From Chloracidobacterium sp. (GTDB taxonomy: Bacteria; Acidobacteriota; Blastocatellia; Pyrinomonadales; Pyrinomonadaceae), in NCBI GenBank assembly GCA_016706275.1, contig JADJJY010000001.1, forward strand, positions 558,001 to 622,000: a DNA stretch of 64,000 nt, in the 5' to 3' direction. Below are positions 35,547 to 44,628 of this stretch, one piece after another (within the stretch, counting starts at the first letter, position 1; each line of letters starts with the position of its first letter). Made by a program: the position numbers and the translations under genes. The notes under the pieces were generated by a model that searched no databases, was not told the DNA's origin, and saw nothing but the letters and a program-made list of their open reading frames with translations.

Positions 35547-35960
35547 TTAATCATACGTACGGCCATTGTGTTTTAGCCAACCGCCGGTGTGATGGCCCGC
35601 AGGGTCGTGATGTGTCCAATGGATGAGGCCGCCTTGGTCATTCCAAATATACTCACCGCTAAAGCCAACTGTGTCGCCGACTTTTAGATCGTCGATACGC
35701 TTGGCGACATCGATATTGTGCTGGATCAGAACCGTCTGTCCGGATGCGAGCCGGATGATAATGCGTTGATGCGGAGGGCCTGAGCGATCGTCTGAGAGTA
35801 CACGCAACACGGTGCCTTCGCCGGTGACTTGTACGTTGGTCGCGTGGGTATTGAAAGCGCGTTCGATATCACCGCTGCCGGATTGCGAAAGCTGTCCGCA
35901 GCCCGATAGCAGTGCAACGAGCATCAGGATCTGTAGTCGAAATGACGCTTTCATCTTCAT
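35547..35960 (-). CDS. DUF3465 lipoprotein
   Basis: The protein has a lipoprotein signal (LMLVALLSGCGQ) and a DUF3465 domain with VTGEGTVLRVLSDD, HQRIIIRLASGQTVLIQHNID, and the conserved ending GGLIHWTHHDPAGHHTGGWL. The domain is of unknown function, with many conserved histidines, and resembles an OB-fold/nuclease-accessory type. It should be anchored in the periplasm. Length (137 residues) is typical. It is divergent from the deoxyhypusine-synthase-like gene across a repeat hairpin. Confidence 0.83.
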   Translation of the reverse strand: MKMKASFRLQILMLVALLSGCGQLSQSGSGDIERAFNTHATNVQVTGEGTVLRVLSDDRSGPPHQRIIIRLASGQTVLIQHNIDVAKRIDDLKVGDTVGFSGEYIWNDQGGLIHWTHHDPAGHHTGGWLKHNGRTYD

Positions 35961-35988
35961 ATTTTACTCAAATAATATATCAAGTTAA

Positions 35989-36065
35989 TTTCCCGCAAAA
36001 TACGCGAAAAGACATGAATAGGATATTATTTCTTATTCGCGTTCTTTCGCGTTATTCGCGGGCAA
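35989..36065. repeat. Inverted-repeat hairpin, CGCGAAA family (copy 2)
   Basis: Arms at 35989-36020 and 36031-36065 carry CCCGC, ATACGCGAAAAGA and the inverted equivalents, with the same unit as the hairpin at 7208-7288. It ends 8 bp before the ATG of the next gene, which has no obvious ribosome-binding site. Confidence 0.8.
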
Positions 36066-36073
36066 ATCTTATT

Positions 36074-37051
36074 ATGAACGGACTAATCACCGATTTTATC
36101 AAACACCACTACCGCCATTTCAACGCTGCGGCGCTAATCGACGCGTCTGAGGGTTATGTCAAACACCTCGATTCGGGCGGCAAGATGATGATCACGCTGG
36201 CCGGGGCGATGTCGACGGCGGAGCTGGGTTTAAGCCTTGCGGAGATGATCCGGCAGGACAAGGTGCAGATCATTTCCTGTACGGGTGCCAACCTCGAAGA
36301 GGATCTATTTAACCTCGTCGCTCACGATTATTACGAACGCGTACCGCATTATCGCGACCTGACGCCGGCTGACGAACAAGACCTGCTTGACCGTCACATG
36401 AACCGCGTCACAGACACCTGCATACCCGAAATGGAAGCGATGCGTCGGCTCGAAAAAGCGATGGTCGATGTCTGGACCAAAGCTGACACCGAGGGCAAGC
36501 AATATTTTCCGCACGAATTTATGTATCAGGTTCTGAGTAACGGCTCGCTCGAGGAGTATTACCAGATCGACCTCAAAGATTCGTGGATGTACGCCGCGAT
36601 GGAGAAAGATCTGCCGATGGTCGTCCCTGGTTGGGAAGACTCGACGATGGGCAATATGTTCGCGGGCCACGTCATCACCGGCGATATCAAAAACGTCCAC
36701 ACTGTGCGCACAGGCATCGAATACATGATTTCCCTCGCTGAGTGGTACACAGCTAACGCGACGGACGACTCGACCATCGGATTCTTCCAAATAGGCGGCG
36801 GCATCGCGGGCGATTTCCCGATCTGTGTCGTCCCGATGCTGCATCAAGATCTCCAACGCGACGGCGTACCAGTTTGGGGCTATTTTTGTCAGATCTCGGA
36901 TTCTACAACGAGCTACGGCTCATACTCCGGCGCCGTCCCCAACGAGAAAATAACCTGGGGCAAACTCGAAGCTACAACCCCAAAATTCATCGTCGAATCC
37001 GATGCCTCGATCGTTGCTCCGCTGATGTTTGCTTATATTTTGGGCTGGTAA
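36074..37051 (+). CDS. Deoxyhypusine-synthase-like protein
   Basis: The 325-residue protein belongs to the deoxyhypusine/homospermidine synthase family, which moves an aminobutyl group from spermidine through an NAD-dependent mechanism. It has SGGKMMITLAGAMSTAELG, ISCTGANLEEDLFNL, FFQIGGGIAGDFPI and the catalytic lysine segment EKITWGKLE. Bacteria lack eIF5A, so the acceptor is probably another polyamine (homospermidine) or unknown. ATG at 36074 is chosen; an upstream extension would read through a repeat. The stop abuts the start of a flavin monooxygenase, so the two probably form an operon. Confidence 0.85.
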   Translation: MNGLITDFIKHHYRHFNAAALIDASEGYVKHLDSGGKMMITLAGAMSTAELGLSLAEMIRQDKVQIISCTGANLEEDLFNLVAHDYYERVPHYRDLTPADEQDLLDRHMNRVTDTCIPEMEAMRRLEKAMVDVWTKADTEGKQYFPHEFMYQVLSNGSLEEYYQIDLKDSWMYAAMEKDLPMVVPGWEDSTMGNMFAGHVITGDIKNVHTVRTGIEYMISLAEWYTANATDDSTIGFFQIGGGIAGDFPICVVPMLHQDLQRDGVPVWGYFCQISDSTTSYGSYSGAVPNEKITWGKLEATTPKFIVESDASIVAPLMFAYILGW

Positions 37052-38560
37052 ATGGAACATTTTGACGTCTTAATTATCGGTGCGGGATTGTCGGGAATCG
37101 GTGCCGGTGCGCATTTGCGGACGGAATGTCCGGGCAAGACGTTTGCCATTCTCGAAGGGCGAGAGCGGAGCGGCGGGACTTGGGATCTGTTTCGTTATCC
37201 CGGTATCCGTTCGGATTCGGATATGTTCACGCTCGGCTATAGCTTTCGGCCTTGGAAAGAGCAGAAAGCGATCGCTGACGGCCCTTCGATCCTCAATTAC
37301 ATCCGCGAAACTGCGCGGGAATATGACCTTGAGAAAGAGATCCGCTACGGCCACAAGGTAAAACGAGCGGAATGGTCTTCGGAAACATCGCAATGGACTG
37401 TCGAAGTCGAAGCAGAAGAAGATTCCTCGCAAAGACGCGAAGACGCAGAGACCGCAGTTAAGACTTTTTCCTGCAAATTCATCTATCTTTGCACCGGCTA
37501 CTATAAATACGAGAGCGGTTTCACGCCTGATTGGCAGGGCTTTCGTGATTACAAGGGAACGGTGGTCCATCCGCAGTTTTGGCCTGAGGATTTAGATTAC
37601 ACCGACAAAAATGTGCTCGTCATCGGCAGCGGAGCGACCGCCGTCACGCTCGTACCGGCAATGACGGACAAGGCCGCGCACGTGACGATGCTGCAGCGTT
37701 CGCCGTCATACATCGTTTCTCAAGCGTCGCAGGACAATATCGCAAATTTTTTCCGAAAGATCCTTCCCTCAAAGGCCGCATACGCACTATCGCGTTGGAA
37801 AAACATTGTCCGCCAGGCGTTGTTTTACGAAGCCTCAAAAAGATACCCCGCTTTTATGCGGCGTTTGATCGCCAAAGGCGTCCGAAAGGAACTGGGAAAC
37901 GAAGACCTTGAACATCATTTTGACCCCAAATATAACCCTTGGGACCAACGCGTCTGTGTCGTACCGGACGCCGATCTGTTCGAAGCGATGAAAGCGGGCA
38001 AAGCATCGATCGTGACGGGCAACATCGAGACGTTCACTGAGAGCGGTGTGCGGCTGACAAATGGCGAAATGTTAAATGCCGACATCGTCGTCACTGCGAC
38101 CGGCCTAAATCTCAAGATCATGTCGGGGCTCGAACTCGTCGTGGACGGTGTCCGCGTTGATCTGTCAACAAAGATGGCGTACAAGGGGATGATGTACAAC
38201 GACGTGCCAAATCTAGCTCAGGCGTTTGGTTACACGAACGCTTCGTGGACGCTAAAATGCGACCTTACGTCCAAATACGTTTGCCGCTTGCTAAACCACA
38301 TGGCTAAGCACGGATTCTCGACGTGTGTCGCACGCAACAATGACCCAACCGTCGAACGCACGCCGGTGCTCGATTTTAACTCGACATATATTGTAAAGGT
38401 CCTCGACGAATTGCCTAGCCAGGGCTCCAAACATCCGTGGCGGCTGCATCAAAATTATTTCAAAGACCTCTCGATGCTGCGCTATGCCCGTCTGGATGAT
38501 GGTGTTATGGAATTCAAGCCCGCATCCTCCAAACCGATAGCCGATAATTCACCCTCATAG
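37052..38560 (+). CDS. Flavin-containing monooxygenase (Baeyer-Villiger/FMO type)
   Basis: This 502-residue FAD/NAD(P)H enzyme has the FAD motif IIGAGLSGIGAGAHL, GGTWDLFRYPGIRSDSDM, and a second Rossmann motif VIGSGATAVTLVP. It resembles CzcO-like/Baeyer-Villiger monooxygenases; the substrate is unknown. It starts directly after the stop of the deoxyhypusine-synthase-like gene. Residues around 125-140 (EDSSQRREDAETAVKT) look like an insertion between a beta strand and the conserved CKFIYLCTGYY, and are encoded by a short-period repeat. The rest of the fold is intact. Confidence 0.85.
   Translation: MEHFDVLIIGAGLSGIGAGAHLRTECPGKTFAILEGRERSGGTWDLFRYPGIRSDSDMFTLGYSFRPWKEQKAIADGPSILNYIRETAREYDLEKEIRYGHKVKRAEWSSETSQWTVEVEAEEDSSQRREDAETAVKTFSCKFIYLCTGYYKYESGFTPDWQGFRDYKGTVVHPQFWPEDLDYTDKNVLVIGSGATAVTLVPAMTDKAAHVTMLQRSPSYIVSQASQDNIANFFRKILPSKAAYALSRWKNIVRQALFYEASKRYPAFMRRLIAKGVRKELGNEDLEHHFDPKYNPWDQRVCVVPDADLFEAMKAGKASIVTGNIETFTESGVRLTNGEMLNADIVVTATGLNLKIMSGLELVVDGVRVDLSTKMAYKGMMYNDVPNLAQAFGYTNASWTLKCDLTSKYVCRLLNHMAKHGFSTCVARNNDPTVERTPVLDFNSTYIVKVLDELPSQGSKHPWRLHQNYFKDLSMLRYARLDDGVMEFKPASSKPIADNSPS
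37423..37457. repeat. Short-period repeat inside the monooxygenase coding sequence
   Basis: TTCCT is followed by CGCAAAGA, CGCGAAGA, CGCAGAGAC and CGCAG, units of 8-9 bp in the style of the intergenic hairpin arms. It keeps the reading frame and encodes a polar stretch absent from the usual domain layout. No matching inverted arm is seen nearby. Confidence 0.6.
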
Positions 38561-38584
38561 TCCAAAGTTGTATCATTGATCGTA

Positions 38585-39562
38585 ATGTCTCAGAAAAAGA
38601 TCATCGTTACAGGCGGAGCCGGGTTTATCGGCAGCGCGATCGTGTGGCGGCTCAATGAGCTTGGCCATGCCGACATTATTATCGTCGACCGGCGGGATGA
38701 CGCTGCTAAGGAAAAGAATCTGGCACCGCTGAAATTTACTGAGTTTATTGAAGCGGATGAGTTTATCGAGCGGCTCGATGATTTCAAAAAAACTGACGCA
38801 ATCATCCACATGGGAGCGGATTCGTCGACGACGGCTACTGACCGCGAGTGGATGATGCGGAATAATTATCAGTACACGCTCGCCCTCGCGGAATTTGCAG
38901 TCGCCGATGACATCAGATTTATCTACGCATCATCGGCGGCGACATACGGCGACGGTTCGGCCGGGATGGAGGACGGGACTGACAATCTCGATAATCTAAA
39001 ACCGCTCAATCTTTACGGTGAATCAAAGCATCTATTCGACCAATATGCTGCTCAAAACGGCATGTTTGACCGCGTCGTCGGACTCAAATATTTCAACGTC
39101 TTTGGCCCGAACGAGAACCACAAGGGCGACATGCGTTCACTAGTGAATAAGGCTTACGACCAGATCCAGGAAACGGGTAAGCTGCAGCTTTTCAAAAGTG
39201 CTCATCCCGATTACGCTGACGGCGAATTTGGTCGCGATTTTGTCTATGTAAAAGATGCGGTCGATATGACGCTGTTTTTTCTGGACAACGATATTGGCGG
39301 TTTGTTCAATGTGGGTTCGGGCATGGCGAATACTTGGAATGCGCTTGCGGATGCGATCTTTAAGGCGCTGCATCGTGAAACCAATGTCGAATACATAGAA
39401 ATGCCCGAGATTCTCCAAGACAAATATCAGTACCACACACGGGCAGACATCACCCGTATCAGACAGGCCGGATACGCGGCAGATATGACGCGGCTCGATG
39501 CGGCTGTTGCCGATTACATACAAAATTATCTCGCTACAGGTAGATATCTCGGTGACAACTGA
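38585..39562 (+). CDS. hldD: ADP-L-glycero-D-manno-heptose 6-epimerase
   Basis: HldD converts ADP-D-glycero- to ADP-L-glycero-manno-heptose for the lipopolysaccharide core. The 325-residue SDR-type protein has the NADP-binding start IIVTGGAGFIGSAIVWRLN, IHMGADSSTT, ASSAATYGDG, the catalytic YGESKHLFD, and VGLKYFNVFGPNE. ATG 38585 (MSQKK) is preferred over the longer frame. It implies a heptose-containing LPS, in keeping with a Gram-negative envelope. The 3' end overlaps the next gene by 11 nt. Confidence 0.9.
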   Translation: MSQKKIIVTGGAGFIGSAIVWRLNELGHADIIIVDRRDDAAKEKNLAPLKFTEFIEADEFIERLDDFKKTDAIIHMGADSSTTATDREWMMRNNYQYTLALAEFAVADDIRFIYASSAATYGDGSAGMEDGTDNLDNLKPLNLYGESKHLFDQYAAQNGMFDRVVGLKYFNVFGPNENHKGDMRSLVNKAYDQIQETGKLQLFKSAHPDYADGEFGRDFVYVKDAVDMTLFFLDNDIGGLFNVGSGMANTWNALADAIFKALHRETNVEYIEMPEILQDKYQYHTRADITRIRQAGYAADMTRLDAAVADYIQNYLATGRYLGDN

Positions 39563-40331
39563 ACACGACCCCAATTGGCGTGGGCTGGTGCTCGTCTGGG
39601 ATGAGCAGGCGATATTCCTCGGCCACGCAGCCGACGCGAGTTTGCACGAATCGCCCGCGATCAAGGTCTGTGTCGCTCTCGACGGCAATTTTGGTTTGCG
39701 GACAAGCGACGATGAAGATTGGTCGGACTATGATTCGGCGATCATTGCCCCGGGCCAGCCGCACACGATCGACGGGCGACAGAACCGGATGGTCATGCTT
39801 TTGCTCGCGCCTGAAACCCGATTGGCACAGCCACTAGCACCTATCTTTTCGCAGAACGGAATTACGAGACTTGAGCTCAGCGTGGTTGAAAAGATCCGTG
39901 CGACCTTTGCGGACTTTGACGTAACGAAACCAGGCGCTGAGCCAAACGTTTGTCACCAAATGGTCGAGGCCATCGGCAGCGGCGACAGTCTGCCGATCGA
40001 TAGCCGCGTTGCTCAGAGCATCGAATGGATCAGATCGAGCCGCGAAGAAGGCATTTCTGTTCAGGAGATCGCATCGGGTGTGGAACTGTCCGAAAGCCGC
40101 TTTTCACATCTCTTTACCGAAAACGTCCGTATTCCTGTCCGCCGCTATCTGCTCTGGCTGCGTCTGCGTGACGCGATGCATCTATTGGCTCAGGGGCGTT
40201 CGCTGACCGAAACTGCCCACGAAGCCGGGTTTTCCGATTCACCACACCTCGCTCGCACTTTCCGCTCACTGCTCGGCATCGCCCCGTCCGCGCTGACCAA
40301 GGAAAGTTCCATCACGTCTTTTCTCAAATAG
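39552..40331 (+). CDS. AraC-family transcriptional regulator
   Basis: The 259-residue protein has an N-terminal cupin-like region (SAIIAPGQPHTIDG) and a C-terminal double helix-turn-helix: ISVQEIASGVELSESRFSHLF and SLTETAHEAGFSDSPHLARTFRSLLGIAPS. I place the start at GTG 39552, which overlaps the hldD end; an upstream ATG at 39498 lies deeper in hldD and lacks support. Effector and targets are unknown. Overlap with hldD suggests co-transcription. Confidence 0.8.
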   Translation: MTTEHDPNWRGLVLVWDEQAIFLGHAADASLHESPAIKVCVALDGNFGLRTSDDEDWSDYDSAIIAPGQPHTIDGRQNRMVMLLLAPETRLAQPLAPIFSQNGITRLELSVVEKIRATFADFDVTKPGAEPNVCHQMVEAIGSGDSLPIDSRVAQSIEWIRSSREEGISVQEIASGVELSESRFSHLFTENVRIPVRRYLLWLRLRDAMHLLAQGRSLTETAHEAGFSDSPHLARTFRSLLGIAPSALTKESSITSFLK

Positions 40332-40379
40332 CAGGAGCGTTCAAGCATTTCCCTGACCTAGTATTTATGCTTTGTTCTA

Positions 40380-42152
40380 ATGGACAAAGATAATCTGATC
40401 TATCCGGAGCCGGTCGTCATCGGCGCTGACGAAACTGAGAGCTGGGAAAACTGGGGCTTTCGCGACACGAGCTTTGCGATCAACGACCGTGATGTCGTTG
40501 AGATCACCGGCACACGTTATGAGCTAAGCGGTAAAGAATTACCGCGTTTGCTGCCTTGGATCCGTGAAACGCTCGGTATTGACCTAGACGCCAAAGACCA
40601 ACATACAAACGCCTATCCAACAGAGATCCCGGCTCCCGTCGAGTCGCCAGACTTCACCGGTGCTATTCGTCACTTTCTCGGCGAAAACCAGATCGACACC
40701 GATGGCGAAAATCGCTTGCGGCATGGCCACGGGCACACGCAGGAAGAGATGTTTGCGATCAAGCATAAAAAGCTGGGCCGCATCCCGGACATGGTCGTCT
40801 ATCCCGAAAGTGAGGAGCAAGTCGCTTCGCTCATCGCGGCGGCAAAAGAGCATGACACCGTTCTGTTACCCTTTGGCGGCGGGACAAATGTTACCGATGC
40901 TCTTCGCTGCCGAAACGACGAGAAACGCGTCATCGTCTCAGTCGATATGCGGCGGATGAACCGCATCAAATGGATCGATAAAGATAACATGATGGCGTGT
41001 GTCGAGGCCGGTGCGGTCGGCCGCCACATCATGTCGGAGCTTGCAAAATACGGCGTCTCGATGGGGCACGAGCCGGACAGTGTCGAGTTTTCGACGCTCG
41101 GCGGCTGGATCGCGACCAACGCTAGCGGTATGAAAAAGAATAAATACGGCAATATCGAGGACATTGTCGTCGATATTACGGTTGCCACGGCCGACGGTAA
41201 ATTAGAACGCAGCTCCGCCGCCCCACGCGAATCGGTCGGGCCAGACCTTCGGCGTCTGATCTTTGGTTCGGAGGGCACGCTCGGCATCGTTACATCGGCG
41301 ATCGTCAAACTCTTTCCGCTGCCCGAAGCTCAGGAATATGGTTCCGTTCTTTTCCCGAGTTATGAGGACGGCTACGCATTTATGCACGAGCTGGCCCACA
41401 CATCGACACCGCCGGCGAGCGTCCGGCTGGTCGATAATCTGCAGTTTCAATTTGGCCAAGCTCTAAAGCCCGCGTCAAACAGCTCTGCGGCGGACATGAT
41501 TAGCAAGGCTCAAAAGTTTTTCGTTACCAAAATTAAGGGCTTTGACCCATACAAAATGGTTGCTCTCACTCTTGTTTTTGAGGGAACGAAAAAAGAGGTC
41601 GAGCGTCAGCAGCAGGACGTTTATCGCATCGCCGCCAAACACGGCGGTATGAAAGCAGGTGCCGAGAACGGCCGCCGCGGTTACCAACTGACATACAGCA
41701 TCGCCTATATTCGCGATTTTTTGATGAACTATTACATCATCGCCGAGTCGTTTGAAACGTCTTGCTCGTGGAGTGATGCGCTCAAAATTTGCGACAACGT
41801 CAAGAAAGTTTTGCGTGATGAATACACAAAACGGGGCTTACCCGGAAAGCCTTTTGTCACGTCGCGGATAACGCAGGTTTATCGCACCGGTGTGGCGATC
41901 TATTTTTACTTTGGCTTTTATTACAAGGGCATTGAGAATCCGTCTGAGGTCTATCTTGAGCTTGAAAACATTGCCCGCGAAGAGATCCTTCGCTGCGGCG
42001 GTTCGCTCTCGCATCACCACGGCATCGGCAAGATCCGCGAATCATACTTGCCCGACATAATGTCCGAGACCGCCCTGAAATGGAAGCAAGAGATCAAGCA
42101 CGGTCTGGATCCGCAGAACGTTTTTGGAGCCGGTAATCAAAATCTGAGGTAA
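40380..42152 (+). CDS. FAD-dependent alkyldihydroxyacetonephosphate synthase-like protein
   Basis: The protein (590 residues) has a PCMH-type FAD-binding domain (VVYPESEEQVASLIAAAKEH, LLPFGGGTNVTDAL, STLGGWIATNASGMKKNKYG) and a C-terminal FAD-oxidase domain ending in the AGPS signature SHHHGIGKIRESYL. AGPS replaces the acyl chain of acyl-DHAP by a fatty alcohol, the first ether-bond step. Glycolate oxidase subunits are related, but length and the histidine triad favour AGPS. The neighbouring acyltransferase (5 bp downstream) supports a glycerol-ether lipid role. Confidence 0.82.
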   Translation: MDKDNLIYPEPVVIGADETESWENWGFRDTSFAINDRDVVEITGTRYELSGKELPRLLPWIRETLGIDLDAKDQHTNAYPTEIPAPVESPDFTGAIRHFLGENQIDTDGENRLRHGHGHTQEEMFAIKHKKLGRIPDMVVYPESEEQVASLIAAAKEHDTVLLPFGGGTNVTDALRCRNDEKRVIVSVDMRRMNRIKWIDKDNMMACVEAGAVGRHIMSELAKYGVSMGHEPDSVEFSTLGGWIATNASGMKKNKYGNIEDIVVDITVATADGKLERSSAAPRESVGPDLRRLIFGSEGTLGIVTSAIVKLFPLPEAQEYGSVLFPSYEDGYAFMHELAHTSTPPASVRLVDNLQFQFGQALKPASNSSAADMISKAQKFFVTKIKGFDPYKMVALTLVFEGTKKEVERQQQDVYRIAAKHGGMKAGAENGRRGYQLTYSIAYIRDFLMNYYIIAESFETSCSWSDALKICDNVKKVLRDEYTKRGLPGKPFVTSRITQVYRTGVAIYFYFGFYYKGIENPSEVYLELENIAREEILRCGGSLSHHHGIGKIRESYLPDIMSETALKWKQEIKHGLDPQNVFGAGNQNLR

Positions 42153-42157
42153 AGAAG

Positions 42158-42985
42158 ATGATGAGGGCCGAAAAACTGATCCAGATAATCAAGACCGCAA
42201 AGCTGACGGGCGGCGTCGACGATCCGCCGTCGTGGCAGATCGAAAAGACGCGGTTTCAGTCTAATCTTTGTCGCTTGCTGTTACTGCCGGTCGGCGGCCT
42301 GTTGGTCGTTTTGATGAAATTTTTTCGTGGATATCGTATCAACGAAATGGCTGTGATCCGTGCTCAGTTCAAAGAGATCTGGCAGGAAAAAGAACGCGGT
42401 GGATATCCGCTAGTTATCTGCTCAAACCATCTGACCTTTATCGATTCCGCATTGATCATCTGGGCTTTCGCGTCAAATTTCTGGTATCTGTTCAATTACA
42501 AAGCATTTACTTGGAACGTTCCCGCGGGTGATTTTTTTAAGAAAAAGCTGCATTATCACGCGGTTCTTTATCTTACAAAATGCATCTTTATCGACCGCAA
42601 AGGCTCGCCCGCTCACAAAAATGCGGTACTAAATCTTTGCCGATATCTGCTCGCCAAGGGCAATATCGTGCTCATTTTCCCCGAGGGGCAACGCAGCCGC
42701 GACGGGCGTTTTGACAGCGGACGATTGAGATTTGGCACGGGCAAAATACTGACCTCGCTCGAAAATGCGAGAGTGCTTTGTGTATATCTGCGGAGCCCCT
42801 CGCAGACAGGATTTTCAAATTACCCGCCGAAAGGGTCGCACTTTGACCTGCGAATGAAAGTGATCCAGCCGAGTGTTGACGGCTCGTCCAAAAAACTGGC
42901 AAGCATCACTGCCGTCAAAGAGATCGGTGCTGTCATCGAGCAAATGGAGACCGAGTTTTTCGCCGCCAACGGCTCTGACAGATAA
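42158..42985 (+). CDS. PlsC-type glycerol-phosphate/DHAP acyltransferase
   Basis: The 275-residue protein has a membrane-associated hydrophobic segment (LCRLLLLPVGGLLVVLMKFF) and the acyltransferase motifs NHLTFID (H-x4-D) and FPEGQRSRDGRF. The family adds an acyl group to glycerol 3-phosphate derivatives. Only 5 bp separates it from the AGPS-like gene, so it may supply acyl-DHAP for ether-lipid synthesis, or acylate the product. Substrate assignment is an inference. Confidence 0.82.
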   Translation: MMRAEKLIQIIKTAKLTGGVDDPPSWQIEKTRFQSNLCRLLLLPVGGLLVVLMKFFRGYRINEMAVIRAQFKEIWQEKERGGYPLVICSNHLTFIDSALIIWAFASNFWYLFNYKAFTWNVPAGDFFKKKLHYHAVLYLTKCIFIDRKGSPAHKNAVLNLCRYLLAKGNIVLIFPEGQRSRDGRFDSGRLRFGTGKILTSLENARVLCVYLRSPSQTGFSNYPPKGSHFDLRMKVIQPSVDGSSKKLASITAVKEIGAVIEQMETEFFAANGSDR

Positions 42986-43000
42986 GCTAAAATCAGAACA

Positions 43001-43579
43001 ATGAACCTGCTCGCAATCGCTTTACTGCTCTCGTGCCTGCCAACGGCGCTCATCGATTTTGCACTTCCAAAATGGAAGGCGGACAAAAACGTGCGGATCG
43101 ACGACGCATATAAATGGACGTATCAGGCGACACGCGGCGGCGAACACGCCGTTCCCGACGCGGATTCAGCCCGCAAGTGGCTCGACAACGAATGGAGCAG
43201 TATGGGGACTGTGGCCAAAGATATCGCTGTGTGGCAGCCTCTTTGCCCCGGCAGCGAGATCGGTCGTTTGAATCTGCGTCCGTTCAAAACCAAAGGCGGC
43301 GAACCGGACGACCTGCTGGACGCATTTCTCGCCAGCAGCCGCGAATACCGCTCCGACGGAACAAATTTTGTTCAGGCGTGGAATGAACTTGGCAGGCGTT
43401 TGAAAAAGAAAAGCTACGGCTCGCTTACTTACAAAGACTGGTCAAAACTCGACGCTGAGTTGAAGGTCAAAAACTATCCCGCGATCCATCACAGCGACAC
43501 TTACGAAAACGCGGAGCAACCCGCTTACCGTATTTTGACCTTCACCGAACACAAGAAATTGCTCGCGACGTTCAAATAA
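43001..43579 (+). CDS. Conserved hypothetical protein with N-terminal signal segment
   Basis: I do not recognise this 192-residue protein. It starts with a hydrophobic stretch (LLAIALLLSCLPTALIDFAL) that could be a signal peptide or anchor, followed by a Trp/Tyr-rich region (YKWTYQATRGGEHAVPDADS, WLDNEWSSMG, DIAVWQPLCP) with few cysteines. It lies between an acyltransferase and ribF on the same strand. No motif gives a function. Confidence 0.65.
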   Translation: MNLLAIALLLSCLPTALIDFALPKWKADKNVRIDDAYKWTYQATRGGEHAVPDADSARKWLDNEWSSMGTVAKDIAVWQPLCPGSEIGRLNLRPFKTKGGEPDDLLDAFLASSREYRSDGTNFVQAWNELGRRLKKKSYGSLTYKDWSKLDAELKVKNYPAIHHSDTYENAEQPAYRILTFTEHKKLLATFK

Positions 43580-43636
43580 TCCGGCCATGCGTCTGTTTGC
43601 CTATTACACGGCGCTCAAATACCATTTTAGGTAACG

Positions 43637-44590
43637 ATGAAAATATTTCACGGGACTGAGAATGCCAATATTTCGAAACCGACGGTGCTGACGCTCGGCG
43701 TTTTTGACGGGCTGCATTTGGGCCACCAGCGGATCATGCAAACCGTCGTCGATCGGTCAAAACTGGCCGGAGCTGTGCCGACGGCGATCACATTTGACCC
43801 GCATCCGCGTGCCGTTCTGCATCCTGCGTCAGCCCCGCCGCTATTGCAGACGCTCGATCAGCGGCTCTCAAATTTCGAAGTTCTCGGCATCAAACAGGCG
43901 ATCGTTATCCCATTTACACTCGATTTTGCCAGACAGCCAGCCGAGTTATTTCTCGAAAACATCGTCCGCGAACGGCTCCATGCCAAAGAGGTCTATCTTG
44001 GCAAGGGTTTTGCCTTTGGCAAAGATCGCGGCGGCAATATCGAGCTGTTGCGTGAGATGAGCAGCAAGCTCGGGTTTGTCGCCGACGAGGTCGATGAAGT
44101 GCAGCTTCGCGGGCGGCGGGTCAGTTCGTCAAAGATCCGTGAGCTACTCGCAGACGGTAGCGTCAATCTCGCCCGGCGTATGCTTGGCCGTCCGTATGGC
44201 GTCGAGGGTGTCATCATTCGAGGCAACCGTCGCGGCCACACCATCGGCTTTCCGACCGCAAATCTCAAACCGCACAACCGCGTCATCCCGCGTTACGGCG
44301 TCTACGCTACCGCGACGCTCATTGACGGCACGTGGCGAAAAAGCATTACCAATATCGGCGTTCGTCCGACATTTGAATCCGATGCCGACCCATCGATCGA
44401 GTCCTATATTTTCGACTTTGATGGCGACCTGTATGGCGATGTACTTCGCGTAAGATTTTTACACCGTATTCGGGATGAACGAAAATTTAACGGAATCGAC
44501 GAGTTAAAGGCCCAGATCGAACGCGACAGTGAGCGTGCGAGGAACTATTTCAGCCACCCGGGCGTAAAGAATATGCTGGCGATACTCTAA
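43637..44590 (+). CDS. ribF: Bifunctional riboflavin kinase / FAD synthetase
   Basis: RibF phosphorylates riboflavin to FMN and adenylates it to FAD. The N-terminal FAD synthetase domain has GVFDGLHLGHQRIM (HxGH), FDPHPR and the SSSKIRELL segment; the C-terminal kinase domain begins near GRPYGVEG and has GHTIGFPTANLK, the TxN motif of flavokinases, and IESYIFDFDGDLYG. About 317 residues is standard. It is far from ribB, so the riboflavin genes are scattered. Confidence 0.93.
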   Translation: MKIFHGTENANISKPTVLTLGVFDGLHLGHQRIMQTVVDRSKLAGAVPTAITFDPHPRAVLHPASAPPLLQTLDQRLSNFEVLGIKQAIVIPFTLDFARQPAELFLENIVRERLHAKEVYLGKGFAFGKDRGGNIELLREMSSKLGFVADEVDEVQLRGRRVSSSKIRELLADGSVNLARRMLGRPYGVEGVIIRGNRRGHTIGFPTANLKPHNRVIPRYGVYATATLIDGTWRKSITNIGVRPTFESDADPSIESYIFDFDGDLYGDVLRVRFLHRIRDERKFNGIDELKAQIERDSERARNYFSHPGVKNMLAIL

Positions 44591-44628
44591 ATTGTGGTAG
44601 ATCGCGGCGTGCAAGAAGAGAGTAAGAA

